A stretch of 39,017 nucleotides of DNA from an uncultured Flavobacteriales bacterium. GTDB taxonomy: Bacteria > Bacteroidota > Bacteroidia > CAIKAF01. The notes under the pieces were generated by a model. It did no database searches. It saw only the letters and a program-made list of their open reading frames with translations, and was not told where the DNA came from. Shown here in pieces: positions 13,626-22,263 of this stretch. The stretch is from assembly GCA_903837495.1 (NCBI GenBank), contig CAILUT010000028.1:1-39017 (forward strand). The letters run 5' to 3'. How positions within the stretch are numbered: the stretch's first letter is position 1; each line of letters begins with the position of its first letter. A program made the position numbers and the translations under genes.

Positions 13626-15410
13626 ATGAGTGCCCTGTCAAGTCTTAATGGATATATATGGAAGTATCGTGGAAGATTGGCTTTAGGGCTGTTTTTTGTG
13701 CTGGGTTCTAATTTCTTTGCGGTTTTTCCGGCAGGCCTTATTCAGGAATCCATTGACTTGGTTTCAGAATACCTGATTGAACTAAAAACAAATCCGGAAC
13801 GCATTCAGACATCGGATTTTTTTCAGGCTTTACTTCGCTTGTCCACCCTTATTTTTTTGTTTGCCTTGTTTAAGGGAATCCTTTTATTCATGGTCAGGCA
13901 AACCATCATCGTTACCTCGAGGTGGATTGAATACGATTTAAAAAACGAGGTGTTCGGGCATTATCAGAAAATGGATTTGGAGTTTTTTAGGCGGCATTCC
14001 ACGGGCGACCTTATGAACAGGTTGTCAGAAGACATCAGCAATGTGCGCATGTACTTAGGGCCAGTCATTATGTACGGTCTAAACACCCTTGTTTTGTTTG
14101 TTTTGGTGTTGGTTATGATGATAAAAACCAGCCCCTTTCTTACGCTCATGGTTTTTGTGCCCTTGCCTCTGTTGTCCGCTTTAGTTTACTTGGTTAACAA
14201 GCGCATACTGGTTCAATCAACCAAGGTTCAAGAGGCATTATCTTCAATAAGTTCTTTTGTTCAGGAATTTCTTTCGGGCATCCGCATCGTAAAATCCTAC
14301 GGCAGGCAAGAGGAATTTGAAGGCCGTTTTGAAGTCCAAAGCCAGGGGTATAGGCAAGAAGCCGTTCGCTTAATGATTACAAACGCTATTTTTTTCCCGC
14401 TTATTTTATTGCTTATCGGAATTAGCACGGTATTGGCCGTGGGAGTGGGTGGTTGGGAAGTGCATCAAGAACGCATCAGTCCGGGGGTTATTGCCGAGTT
14501 TATCATATACGTCAATTTGCTCACCTGGCCCGTTGCGTCTTTAGGCTGGATTACTTCCATCTGGCAGCGGGCCGAAGCTTCACAGCTGCGCATCAATGAA
14601 TTTTTGAATACTCAATCTAAGCTAAAAGACGGCAAGCTTAAGGTCAATTCAAACCAATTTGTGCTGGAATTTCACTCCGTCAGCTTTACCTATCCTGAAA
14701 CAGGTATTCAGGCCCTGAAATCGGTTTCTTTTCGCTTGGAAGCAGGGCAGATTTTGGGGATCACTGGAAAAACCGGTTCGGGCAAATCGACCATTGCCCT
14801 ATTGATGTTGCGGTTTTACGACCCCAGTAAAGGACACATAACCTTGAATGGGATAGACCTAAGGGAGTATTCGGTTGCCTCGGTACGGGCTGTTTTTTCT
14901 TTGGTGCCTCAAGATGTATTTCTGTTTTCAGACACCATCGAAAACAACATTCGATTTGGTGCGGAGGGAAATACGGAAATAGATGAAGACGCATTCGTTG
15001 CAGCTTCTACCCGGGCTGGATTGCACCAAAATGTCTTGGAATTTTCAGCAGGATACCAAACTCGACTGGGCGAAAGAGGGGTAACCTTAAGTGGAGGGCA
15101 AAAACAACGCAGCAGCATTGCTCGGGCCTTATTTAAAAAAGGAAGTTGCTTGGTTTTAGACGATTCCTTGTCGGCCGTTGACACCAGCACCGAACGCGAA
15201 ATTTTAAACCACTTGAAGCAGTTCAACGGACATAAAGCCCTGATTTTAATTTCACACCGGGTTTCTACTTTGCAGCCCGCCCAGCTCATTTTGGTTTTAG
15301 ATGAAGGAAAACGCGTTGAATTCGGAAGCCCAGAGGAACTCATGAAATCCAAAGGCTTGTATTGTCAGTTTGTAGAACACCAAAGCCCCGTCCGAATGTC
15401 AGAACTCTAA
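13626..15410 (+). CDS. ABC exporter, fused permease-ATPase (MsbA/lipid or drug exporter type)
   Basis: The protein has 594 residues from the ATG at 13626; an in-frame GTG at 13602 is possible but the ATG begins the conserved region. An N-terminal six-helix type-IV exporter domain (about 15-310) is followed by an ATPase domain with Walker A GKTGSGKST (about 381), the Q-loop LVPQDVFLFSDT, signature LSGGQKQR (about 487), Walker B CLVLDDSLSAVD and the H-loop LISHR. It is a half-transporter expected to dimerise in the inner membrane. The substrate is unknown. The motif EFFRRHSTGDLMNRLSEDI is typical of the MsbA-like subfamily. Confidence 0.92.
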   Translation: MSALSSLNGYIWKYRGRLALGLFFVLGSNFFAVFPAGLIQESIDLVSEYLIELKTNPERIQTSDFFQALLRLSTLIFLFALFKGILLFMVRQTIIVTSRWIEYDLKNEVFGHYQKMDLEFFRRHSTGDLMNRLSEDISNVRMYLGPVIMYGLNTLVLFVLVLVMMIKTSPFLTLMVFVPLPLLSALVYLVNKRILVQSTKVQEALSSISSFVQEFLSGIRIVKSYGRQEEFEGRFEVQSQGYRQEAVRLMITNAIFFPLILLLIGISTVLAVGVGGWEVHQERISPGVIAEFIIYVNLLTWPVASLGWITSIWQRAEASQLRINEFLNTQSKLKDGKLKVNSNQFVLEFHSVSFTYPETGIQALKSVSFRLEAGQILGITGKTGSGKSTIALLMLRFYDPSKGHITLNGIDLREYSVASVRAVFSLVPQDVFLFSDTIENNIRFGAEGNTEIDEDAFVAASTRAGLHQNVLEFSAGYQTRLGERGVTLSGGQKQRSSIARALFKKGSCLVLDDSLSAVDTSTEREILNHLKQFNGHKALILISHRVSTLQPAQLILVLDEGKRVEFGSPEELMKSKGLYCQFVEHQSPVRMSEL

Positions 15411-15499
15411 TTCTGTACCTCTGCAATCCCTTAAGCTACGAACATTCGCCTCATTTCAACCAAATAAATTCAACCCTCGAGTAAGAAAAAGAAACATTA

Positions 15500-15531
15500 T
15501 TGTAGTTTCGGATTTCCTTTTCTTATATTTG
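15500..15531 (+). promoter_or_regulatory. Promoter for the DUF3276 gene: TTG (15500) and TATATTTG (15524)
   Basis: The -7 box matches TAnnTTTG exactly, 22 bp before the start codon; a TTG lies 21 bp upstream of it, near the expected -33 position. The rest of the 143-bp gap after the ABC transporter shows nothing recognisable. Confidence 0.65.
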
Positions 15532-15553
15532 AAATGCAAATCAGCCATCGCTT

Positions 15554-15904
15554 ATGGAAGACAATTACAGAAATAACCAAAACGAACGCTTTTCAAAATC
15601 GGTTCGTGCTGGGAAAAGAACCTACTTTTTTGATGTTAAGGCCACCCGAGATGAGAACCTTTTTATCACCATCACAGAAAGCAAACGCAGGCCGCGCCCT
15701 GACGGTTCCTTTTTTTACGAAAAACACAAATTGTTTCTCTATAAAGAAGATTTAATCAAGTTTTCCGATGGGCTTCAAGAGGCCCTCGATTTTGTGCGGG
15801 AAAACAACCCTACCCCCGTCGAAGAACAGGTGTACACGCCTGGCCGAGATGGAGAAACCCGGGATACCGATTATCCCGATGTCCGCTTCGAAGACATAGA
15901 ATAA
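15554..15904 (+). CDS. DUF3276 PUR-alpha-like nucleic-acid-binding protein
   Basis: The 116-residue protein belongs to the DUF3276 family, a single PUR-repeat-like domain found in Bacteroidota and related to single-strand nucleic-acid-binding PUR proteins. Seen are AGKRTYFFDVKATRDENLFITITESK (about 19-44), the aromatic and basic FFYEKHKLFLYKEDLIKF, then an acidic disordered tail (from about 88) ending DVRFEDIE. It has its own promoter and precedes dnaE by 80 bp. The target in vivo is not known to me. Confidence 0.85.
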   Translation: MEDNYRNNQNERFSKSVRAGKRTYFFDVKATRDENLFITITESKRRPRPDGSFFYEKHKLFLYKEDLIKFSDGLQEALDFVRENNPTPVEEQVYTPGRDGETRDTDYPDVRFEDIE

Positions 15905-15957
15905 GCCAAGTTCTTAACAAATTGTCAACACAGGCCCCAAGCCTGTTCAGGGATTCG

Positions 15958-15965
15958 TAAATTTG
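15958..15965 (+). promoter_or_regulatory. -7 box TAAATTTG for dnaE
   Basis: The box exactly matches TAnnTTTG, 19 bp before the dnaE start. No TTG at the usual spacing is evident. A 6-bp inverted repeat (ACAGGC-cccaa-GCCTGT, 15930-15946) lies where a -33 contact would be; it could be an operator or a weak terminator of the preceding gene. Confidence 0.55.
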
Positions 15966-15984
15966 ACGTAATCCCTTTTTTCTT

Positions 15985-18900
15985 ATGTCCTCAAGCCAGT
16001 CCTTTAATCACCTCCATGTTCATACCCAATTCTCCTTGTTGGATGGTGCCGCTGATATTTCTAAACTCTACGACAAAGCCATTGCCGATGGCATGAAAGG
16101 AATGGCCATCACCGACCATGGAAACATGTTCGGCGTGTTTAAATTTGTGGCCGAAGCATGGAAACGAAAAGATGGTCAAGGAAACCCCCTAGTAAAACCC
16201 ATTGTAGGCTGTGAATTTTACGTGGTTAAAGACCGACACCGCCAAAGTTTCTCCCGTGAAGAAAAGGACGTCCGGTATCACCAGCTAATGCTGGCAAAAA
16301 ACGAGGAAGGGTACCGCAACCTTTGCAAACTCACCTCCCTAGGCTACATGGAAGGAATGTACGGCAAATATCCCCGAATCGACAAAGAACTCATCCTAAA
16401 ATACCACAAAGGACTCATCGCTACAACCTGCTGCCTCGGCGCTGAAGTCCCCAAAGCCATTCTACAAAAAACAGAAGAAGAAGCCGAAGCCGTTTTTAAA
16501 TGGTGGCTCGATTTGTTTGGAGAAGATTACTACATCGAAATCCAACGGCATCAAATTCCCGATCAGGAAAAAGTAAACGCCGTTTTACTAAAATGGGCTA
16601 AAAAATACCAAGTACCCATCATTGCCTCAAACGACACCCACTATGTAAACCAACAAGACAGCAATGCCCACGATATTTTGCTGTGCATCAATACCGGAGA
16701 AAAAAAAAGCACCCCAACCCTTAAAGAGTTCGGAGACGACGATATGATGTCTAAAGGCAAACGTTTTGCCTTTTACAACGACCAGTTCTTCTTTAAAACA
16801 GGCCAAGAAATGGGGCAGCTTTTCAAAGATTTGCCTCAAGCCCTAGAACAAACCCAGGAAATCGTGGATAAGGTGGATACCTTAAACCTGGAAAAACAAA
16901 TCTTACTTCCCAATTTTCCCATTCCCGCAGGTTTTACAAACCAAGACGCATACCTGAGGCACCTCACCTTTCAAGGGGCAAAAGAACGGTATGGCGAAAT
17001 TAGTGCCGAAGTAGAAGAACGCTTGAACTTCGAGCTGTTCACCGTTCAACAGATGGGCTTTGCTGGCTATTTTTTGATTGTTTCTGATTTTATTGATGCC
17101 GGCCGTAAATTGGGTGTGCTGATAGGCCCCGGACGTGGCTCCGCAGCTGGATCTGCCGTTGCATATTCCATCGGAATTACCAACATCGACCCCATAAAAT
17201 ACGATTTGCTGTTCGAACGTTTCTTAAACCCCGAACGCAAAAGCATGCCCGATATCGATACCGACTTTGATGATGCAGGGCGGCAAAAGGTAATCGATTA
17301 TGTGGTAGATAAATACGGGAAAAACCAGGTGGCTCACATTATCACCTACGGCTCTATGGCCGCTAAAATGAGCATCAAAGACGTGGCTAGGGTTATGGAT
17401 CTACCCATTTCCGACTCCAATGCCCTGTCTAAATTGGTGCCCGAAAAACCCGGAATCTCCCTTAAACGAATGCTGCGGGCACCCGAAGATGGAAAAGATG
17501 GATTAAAGGACCGGGAGAAACTCTCCGAAGACGAACTGAAAGGCGTCCGAGAACTCCGCAGACTTCTTGCTGCCCCTGGCCTAAGTTCCGATATTCTTAA
17601 AGAGGCTGAATTGCTCGAAGGCAGCGTCCGAAATACCGGAATCCATGCCGCCGGTATCATTATTGCGCCTACCGATTTAACCGACCTGATTCCCGTTGCG
17701 ACCGCAAAAGACACCGATTTGCTGGTAACCCAATACGATGGATCCATTATTGAGAATGCCGGAGTCATTAAAATGGACTTCCTTGGACTTAAAACCCTAA
17801 GCATTCTAAAGTATGCCATCGAACTGATTCAAGAAAACCACCAGGTAAACATCGACCTAGACAGCATTCCCCTCGATGACAACAAAACCTTTGAACTGTA
17901 CCAAAAAGGGGAAACGAATGCGACCTTCCAATTCGAATCGGTGGGCATGCAGAAATACCTGCGCGAATTAAAACCCGATAAACTGGAAGATTTAATCGCC
18001 ATGAACGCCCTGTACCGGCCAGGGCCTATTGAATACATTCCCGAATTTATTTCCCGAAAACACGGCCGAAAATCCATTGTTTACGACCTTCCCGATATGA
18101 AAGAATTCCTGAAAGAAACCTACGGAATTACCGTTTATCAGGAACAGGTTATGCTTTTGTCGCAAAAACTAGCTGGCTTTACCAAAGGCCAAGCCGACAC
18201 CCTGCGAAAAGCCATGGGTAAAAAGCAAAAAGCCGTTCTAGACCAACTTAAAGGTCTCTTTATGGAGGGCTGTGAAAAGAACGGACACCCCCCTAAAGTT
18301 TGCGAAAAGGTTTGGACCGACTGGGAAGCCTTTGCCAGCTATGCCTTCAATAAATCGCACTCAACCTGCTACGCCTACGTAGCCTACCAAACCGCCTATT
18401 TAAAAGCCCATTATCCGGCCGAATACATGGCCTCGGTGTTGTCTAACAATTTGAGCAACAGCGATAAGTTGATTTTCTTCATGGAAGAATGCCGCCGAAT
18501 GGGCTTGACCATTCTAGGTCCCAATGTGAACGAATCCATCACCAACTTTTCGGTGAATGCCAAAGGAGAAATACGGTTTGGCCTTGGAGCCATCAAAAAC
18601 GTTGGCGAAGCCGCCGTGGAAGGCATCATTCAAGAACGAAAAGCCAACGGCCCTTTTAAAGATGTGTTCGATTTTTTAACCCGGGTAAATTTGAATGCGG
18701 TAAACCGCCGAGTCATTGAGAATCTGGTTTTGGCTGGAGCCTTAGACAGCATACCCCCTATGCACCGGGCTCAGTATTTTGAAGAAGAAAATCCCGGCAG
18801 CGGCCCTTTTATCGATCGGTTGGTCCGCTGGGGAACCTCCTATCAAAATCAAGTAAAAAACGCTGTCCCCAGCCTTTTTGGAGAAACCAATACCACCGAA

Positions 18901-19581
18901 ATCGCCTTCCCCACCCCCCCCATTTGCAATACCTGGAATCCCCTTTCCCAGCTTAAAAAAGAAAAGGAAATCACCGGTTTTTACCTTTCCGGCCACCCCC
19001 TTGATGATTTTAGCTTTGAATTAAAACGATTCTGCAACAGAACCCTCTCGGCCCTCGAGTCCCTAAAAAACCTACAAGGTCATTCAATTACAGTGGGAGG
19101 AATTGTGGGCGAAGTGGTTCACAGAACCACAAAAAACGGCAAACCCTTCGGCATTATAAACCTGGAAGACCTTACCGGAAACCTTGAACTTGCCCTGTTC
19201 GGCGACGATTACCTGAAATTCAAACCCTACCTGGAAACGGGATTGTTTGTTTTTGTTCGCGGTTTGATACAACCCCGTTTTCGAGATTCAGACCAGTTGG
19301 AATTTAAAGTACAACACATGGAATTGCTGAACGACTTAAGAGCAAAGCGACTTAAAGAACTTCACTGTTCCATAAAATTGGAAAACGTAAATTCTGCGCT
19401 TATTTCTTCCTTAGCCGCCTTAGCTAAGGCGCATCCTGGAGACACACAAATCCGCCTTCGGGTTTCTCACCCCGAAGCTGAAATGGTCGTGTTTCTTGAA
19501 TCGGCTAAGCTTTCGGTAAATCCGGAAGACGTTGTTTTTGAAAAGCTGCAAGCCATTCCAGGCCTAAGCCTTAATTTGTAG
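15985..19581 (+). CDS. dnaE: DNA polymerase III alpha subunit
   Basis: The 1198-residue replicative polymerase has an N-terminal PHP domain (FNHLHVHTQFSLLDG, AITDHGNMFG, about 7-50), a palm with the catalytic acidic motif MPDIDTDFDD (about 420-429) and GPGRGSAAGS, fingers and helix-hairpin-helix segments (YRPGPIEYIPEFI, YQEQVMLLSQKLAGFTKGQADTLRKAMGKK, FNKSHSTCYAYVAYQTAYLKAHYP), and a C-terminal OB-fold from about 1030 (GGIVGEVVHRTTKNGKPFG). It is the DnaE1 type, acting in the replisome with the beta clamp. The stop overlaps the end of the convergent SRPBCC-like gene by 11 bp. Confidence 0.97.
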   Translation: MSSSQSFNHLHVHTQFSLLDGAADISKLYDKAIADGMKGMAITDHGNMFGVFKFVAEAWKRKDGQGNPLVKPIVGCEFYVVKDRHRQSFSREEKDVRYHQLMLAKNEEGYRNLCKLTSLGYMEGMYGKYPRIDKELILKYHKGLIATTCCLGAEVPKAILQKTEEEAEAVFKWWLDLFGEDYYIEIQRHQIPDQEKVNAVLLKWAKKYQVPIIASNDTHYVNQQDSNAHDILLCINTGEKKSTPTLKEFGDDDMMSKGKRFAFYNDQFFFKTGQEMGQLFKDLPQALEQTQEIVDKVDTLNLEKQILLPNFPIPAGFTNQDAYLRHLTFQGAKERYGEISAEVEERLNFELFTVQQMGFAGYFLIVSDFIDAGRKLGVLIGPGRGSAAGSAVAYSIGITNIDPIKYDLLFERFLNPERKSMPDIDTDFDDAGRQKVIDYVVDKYGKNQVAHIITYGSMAAKMSIKDVARVMDLPISDSNALSKLVPEKPGISLKRMLRAPEDGKDGLKDREKLSEDELKGVRELRRLLAAPGLSSDILKEAELLEGSVRNTGIHAAGIIIAPTDLTDLIPVATAKDTDLLVTQYDGSIIENAGVIKMDFLGLKTLSILKYAIELIQENHQVNIDLDSIPLDDNKTFELYQKGETNATFQFESVGMQKYLRELKPDKLEDLIAMNALYRPGPIEYIPEFISRKHGRKSIVYDLPDMKEFLKETYGITVYQEQVMLLSQKLAGFTKGQADTLRKAMGKKQKAVLDQLKGLFMEGCEKNGHPPKVCEKVWTDWEAFASYAFNKSHSTCYAYVAYQTAYLKAHYPAEYMASVLSNNLSNSDKLIFFMEECRRMGLTILGPNVNESITNFSVNAKGEIRFGLGAIKNVGEAAVEGIIQERKANGPFKDVFDFLTRVNLNAVNRRVIENLVLAGALDSIPPMHRAQYFEEENPGSGPFIDRLVRWGTSYQNQVKNAVPSLFGETNTTEIAFPTPPICNTWNPLSQLKKEKEITGFYLSGHPLDDFSFELKRFCNRTLSALESLKNLQGHSITVGGIVGEVVHRTTKNGKPFGIINLEDLTGNLELALFGDDYLKFKPYLETGLFVFVRGLIQPRFRDSDQLEFKVQHMELLNDLRAKRLKELHCSIKLENVNSALISSLAALAKAHPGDTQIRLRVSHPEAEMVVFLESAKLSVNPEDVVFEKLQAIPGLSLNL

Positions 19582-19981
19582 CGTACCGCTCGGCCAACTT
19601 TTTCAACAAATGCCCTAGGAATTGTTCCAAGGGTTTGGCCGCCATCATTTGCATAAACGGATTCATGTCGGCTTGAACCTGCATTCCTACCTGGGTTTCT
19701 TGAGGTGCAACCGGACTTAAATTTATGTGCAATTCCACCGCAAAAGGTTTGTTGTCAACTGTTCTTAACCCAATCAACTCGGCTGAATTCGCCGCTGAGG
19801 CCCGTTCCAATCCAATTCGGCCCAAATTCCCAAGTTTAAAAAAGCAACGCTCAGGGGTGGCTTCAAACTGACTGACCGACTCGGGCATAAGGGCTTCTAG
19901 GTTTTGCAAATCTGAAAAAAAGGCAGCAACCTCTTCAGACGATGTGCCCATCGTGCGCGGATGAATTGTTATGTTAACCAT
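19571..19981 (-). CDS. SRPBCC/polyketide-cyclase-like small protein
   Basis: The protein has 136 residues from the ATG at 19981, chosen because the longer frame from 20026 lies within pyrE. It begins MVNITIHPRTMGTSSEEVAAFFSD, a START/SRPBCC-like beginning, and ends in a long helix (PLEQFLGHLLKKLAERYAT), as in these helix-grip folds that bind hydrophobic ligands. Its start codon lies inside the last codons of pyrE (8-nt overlap), so coupled translation is likely. Function unknown; assignment to SRPBCC rests on overall pattern only. Confidence 0.75.
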   Translation of the reverse strand: MVNITIHPRTMGTSSEEVAAFFSDLQNLEALMPESVSQFEATPERCFFKLGNLGRIGLERASAANSAELIGLRTVDNKPFAVELHINLSPVAPQETQVGMQVQADMNPFMQMMAAKPLEQFLGHLLKKLAERYATN

Positions 19982-20618
19982 TTGGATTCCAATTTTCGGG
20001 GTTTGAACGCCAGGCCTGAAGGCCATCTATGTCGGTTGATTGTATGCTGTTTTTGGCTTTTGCTACCCGAATTAAATCGGTGTAGTTCGAAATGGTTTTC
20101 ACCTGCACTTGGGCCTCAGAAAAACGCTGTTCAGCCCCATCAAAGCCGTAGGAAAAAAGCGCCAACATGTGGTTTACCGAATGGCCTGCGCTGCGCAAAG
20201 CTTGGACGGCCTCTAAGCTGCTTTTGCCGGTTGAAATCAAATCTTCGACCACCAAAACAGGCCCGGGAGGAATATGCCCTTCAATTTGACTGCCGGTGCC
20301 GTGGCTTTTGGGGGCAGACCTTACATACGCAAACGGAAGATTTAAGCGCTCGGCCAACAATACCCCATGGGCAATTCCGCCGGTGGCAACACCTGCCACC
20401 GAAGCAAAAGACTCCCGAAAAGAAAGGGACATTTGCTCCAAATGGATGGCAATAAACCTACGGATATCCGGATACGATAGCGTAAGCCGGTTGTCGCAAT
20501 AGATGGGCGATTTCCAACCTGAAGCCCAAGTGAATGGACTTTGCGGTTGCAAACGAATTGCCTTAATTTGCAATAATTCCCAAGCAAATTGCTCGGAAAC
20601 AGTAGGAAAGTCGGACAT
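19974..20618 (-). CDS. pyrE: Orotate phosphoribosyltransferase
   Basis: The 214-residue enzyme transfers PRPP's phosphoribosyl group to orotate, forming OMP in pyrimidine synthesis. Seen are the N-terminal FTWASGWKSPIYCDNRL (about 29-45), the substrate region GVATGGIAHG and the PRPP-binding loop VVEDLISTGKSS (about 123-134). The length is normal for the family. Its ATG (20618-20616) overlaps the ATG of the divergent NUDIX gene (20617-20619) by two bases, and its -7 box lies within that gene's first codons, so the mRNA is probably leaderless or nearly so. Confidence 0.95.
   Translation of the reverse strand: MSDFPTVSEQFAWELLQIKAIRLQPQSPFTWASGWKSPIYCDNRLTLSYPDIRRFIAIHLEQMSLSFRESFASVAGVATGGIAHGVLLAERLNLPFAYVRSAPKSHGTGSQIEGHIPPGPVLVVEDLISTGKSSLEAVQALRSAGHSVNHMLALFSYGFDGAEQRFSEAQVQVKTISNYTDLIRVAKAKNSIQSTDIDGLQAWRSNPENWNPNG
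20540..20570 (+). promoter_or_regulatory. Candidate promoter of the NUDIX gene inside pyrE: TTTG-N19-TTAATTTG
   Basis: The TTTG at 20540-20543 is spaced 19 bp from TTAATTTG at 20563-20570, which matches TAnnTTTG at seven of eight positions. It lies 46 bp before the NUDIX start codon, inside the pyrE coding sequence. Confidence 0.4.
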
Positions 20619-21267
20619 GGCTCAAAAGTATAAAGTTTTCATCAACACTTCACGCTTGATTGCAATGGATAGCGAACTTCTGGATTTTGAACCCCAAGAA
20701 GGATATGAATTGCTCCAATACACCTCAAAAAAACAGCTGCAAGAACTCATTGAAACCCTTGAAAAAAGCCAAGATTCAGTTGACGTTTGCTTGCACAGTT
20801 CTGACTTAGCACAACTTTGGGCGGATTTTAAATCGCTGCATCAGGTCATTACAGCCGGCGGAGGCCTGGTTGAAAATCCTGCAGGGGCCTTGCTGTTTAT
20901 TTACCGGCATAAACAATGGGACCTACCTAAAGGGAAAAAAGAAAAAGGAGAAAGCATCGAGGAATCGGCGGTGCGCGAGGTGCAAGAAGAATGCGGGCTT
21001 CAGCAGGTGGTTCTAGGCCGAAAACTAACCACCACTTGGCATACCTTTGGAAGCCCTGAAAACCGAAAGTTAAAGAAAAGTGTTTGGTTTCACATGTATT
21101 CGGCTCAACAAGAACTCATCCCCCAGGTCGAAGAAGGCATCAGCAAAATTCGTTGGGTAGAACCTGAAGGCGTAGCTAAAAAACTGCAAAAAGCCTACCC
21201 AAGCATAACGGAAGTTTTGCAGGCTTACCACCGAATGCAGGCGGTTATTGCCCCGAATCCCGATTAA
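20617..21267 (+). CDS. NUDIX hydrolase with N-terminal extension
   Basis: The protein has 216 residues from the ATG at 20617; longer in-frame starts lie in pyrE. An N-terminal segment of about 80 residues (KYKVFINTSRLIAMD...) typical of a Bacteroidota NUDIX subgroup precedes the catalytic domain. The NUDIX box is complete, GX5EX7REVQEECGL (about 108-130). The following KLKKSVWFHMYSA and RWVEPEGVAKKL fit the fold. It hydrolyses some nucleoside-diphosphate-linked compound; the substrate cannot be told. The gene ends 134 bp before the tRNA-Ser gene. Confidence 0.9.
   Translation: MAQKYKVFINTSRLIAMDSELLDFEPQEGYELLQYTSKKQLQELIETLEKSQDSVDVCLHSSDLAQLWADFKSLHQVITAGGGLVENPAGALLFIYRHKQWDLPKGKKEKGESIEESAVREVQEECGLQQVVLGRKLTTTWHTFGSPENRKLKKSVWFHMYSAQQELIPQVEEGISKIRWVEPEGVAKKLQKAYPSITEVLQAYHRMQAVIAPNPD
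20623..20630 (-). promoter_or_regulatory. -7 box TACTTTTG for pyrE, inside the NUDIX gene
   Basis: On the minus strand this matches TAnnTTTG exactly and ends only 4 bp before the pyrE start codon, within codons 3-5 of the NUDIX gene. Transcription from it would begin at or near the A of ATG. Confidence 0.5.
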
Positions 21268-21388
21268 CATTGGGCTAACCTTTAGCCTGAATTTGATTAA
21301 AAAACCTGAAGAATTAGCTCTTAAGTATTTGAATTACATAATGTTATCAATAAATAATTCAGAAGCCCTAAAATTTCACGAAAAGCCG

Positions 21389-21396
21389 TATTTTTG
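21389..21396 (+). promoter_or_regulatory. -7 box TATTTTTG for tRNA-Ser
   Basis: The box exactly matches TAnnTTTG, ending 4 bp before the tRNA 5' end, so the primary transcript would have almost no leader. The AT-rich stretch 21290-21380 upstream shows no gene. Confidence 0.55.
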
Positions 21397-21400
21397 CCCC

Positions 21401-21603
<203 letters not shown>

Positions 21604-21636
21604 TCCCCCCCCCACACCAGGGTTCAGGCGAAGCTT

Positions 21637-21674
21637 AATCCCGCTCTCTCCGCCAAAGCAAAAAGCCCGCAACC
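21637..21674 (+). repeat. Duplicated 3' end of tRNA-Ser plus flank (second copy of a 38-bp direct repeat)
   Basis: The sequence repeats 21470-21507 (T-arm 3' side, acceptor 3' strand, CCA and the terminator's left arm) with a single visible mismatch. Just before it, GGGTTC-aggc-GAA resembles a T-arm interrupted by insertions. This may be the scar of an integrated element at the tRNA 3' end, or the tail of a degenerate second tRNA-Ser gene. No integrase is present in the window. Confidence 0.7.
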
Positions 21675-21695
21675 TTTGTTGCGGGCCTTTTTTTT
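21665..21695 (+). terminator. Second intrinsic terminator, copy of the tRNA-Ser terminator
   Basis: The stem GCCCGCAAC/GTTGCGGGC with loop CTTT is followed by C and eight T. It belongs to the duplicated segment. Compared with the first copy only the loop and one extra base pair differ, so the stem has been kept. Confidence 0.85.
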
Positions 21696-21833
21696 AGCAC
21701 AGAATTGTATTGGTAGCACGGTGGGCGATTCCATTAATAAAAGAACCTCTTCCTTGTGCCAATTGCTTAGGCCAAGGTGTTATTTAACAATTCCTTTCTC
21801 TACTAAGGCATTCCAAGCCTGTGCCGTAAAACC

Positions 21834-22199
21834 CTACCTTTGACCATGACCGCTGTGCACCTTGGCCTTAAGGAAAACGCCGCCCAATTCAGCTAGAATA
21901 CAAAATCCATCAAAAGCTAAATATTCTTCAAATAATTTAGGATTATATTTTTGAAATTTATCGAAAAATTTATGTGCAAACTCTACCTGATCTTTAGGAA
22001 CGTGGTTAAAATAAACTACCTTATCTTTGATATTATAAATTTGAATTTCAAAGTCTAAAATCAACTCCGTTAATGGTATTGAAAAAATAATTGGCCGCCA
22101 TCGAAAACCGCAATTGACGCATTTATTTTCATCTCTTTTTAAAATCTCATTACGCTTTAATTACCATTGGGGCAAATTCAATTTTTCCTGGTAAGTCAT
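21834..22199 (-). pseudogene. Broken HNH-endonuclease-like gene (in-frame stop)
   Basis: Reading the minus strand from the ATG at 22199 gives MTYQEKLNLPQW, a TAA stop, then LKRNEILKRDENKCVNCG and about 90 more residues open to 21834. The beginning closely resembles the N-terminus of a common HNH-endonuclease family (pattern ...PxWqxKRxeIlxRDnfxCxxCG), with Lys (AAA) expected where TAA stands. The later His motifs of HNH enzymes are not seen; instead there is an unrecognised sequence (LILDFEIQIYN, FFDKFQKYNPKLFEEYLAF). The AT-rich composition differs from the neighbours. A start after the stop could still give a product of about 76 residues. Confidence 0.55.
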
Positions 22200-22263
22200 T
22201 ATAAAATTCTACTCTACTCTTAAAAAAACAATTTGATTCGCATTTGCAATAAATTATCCCCCC

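Noticed and set aside
21834-22064. Normal 76-residue gene from a TTG start
   Set aside because: The frame continues upstream in sense to an HNH-like beginning interrupted by one stop, so a pseudogene is the simpler reading.
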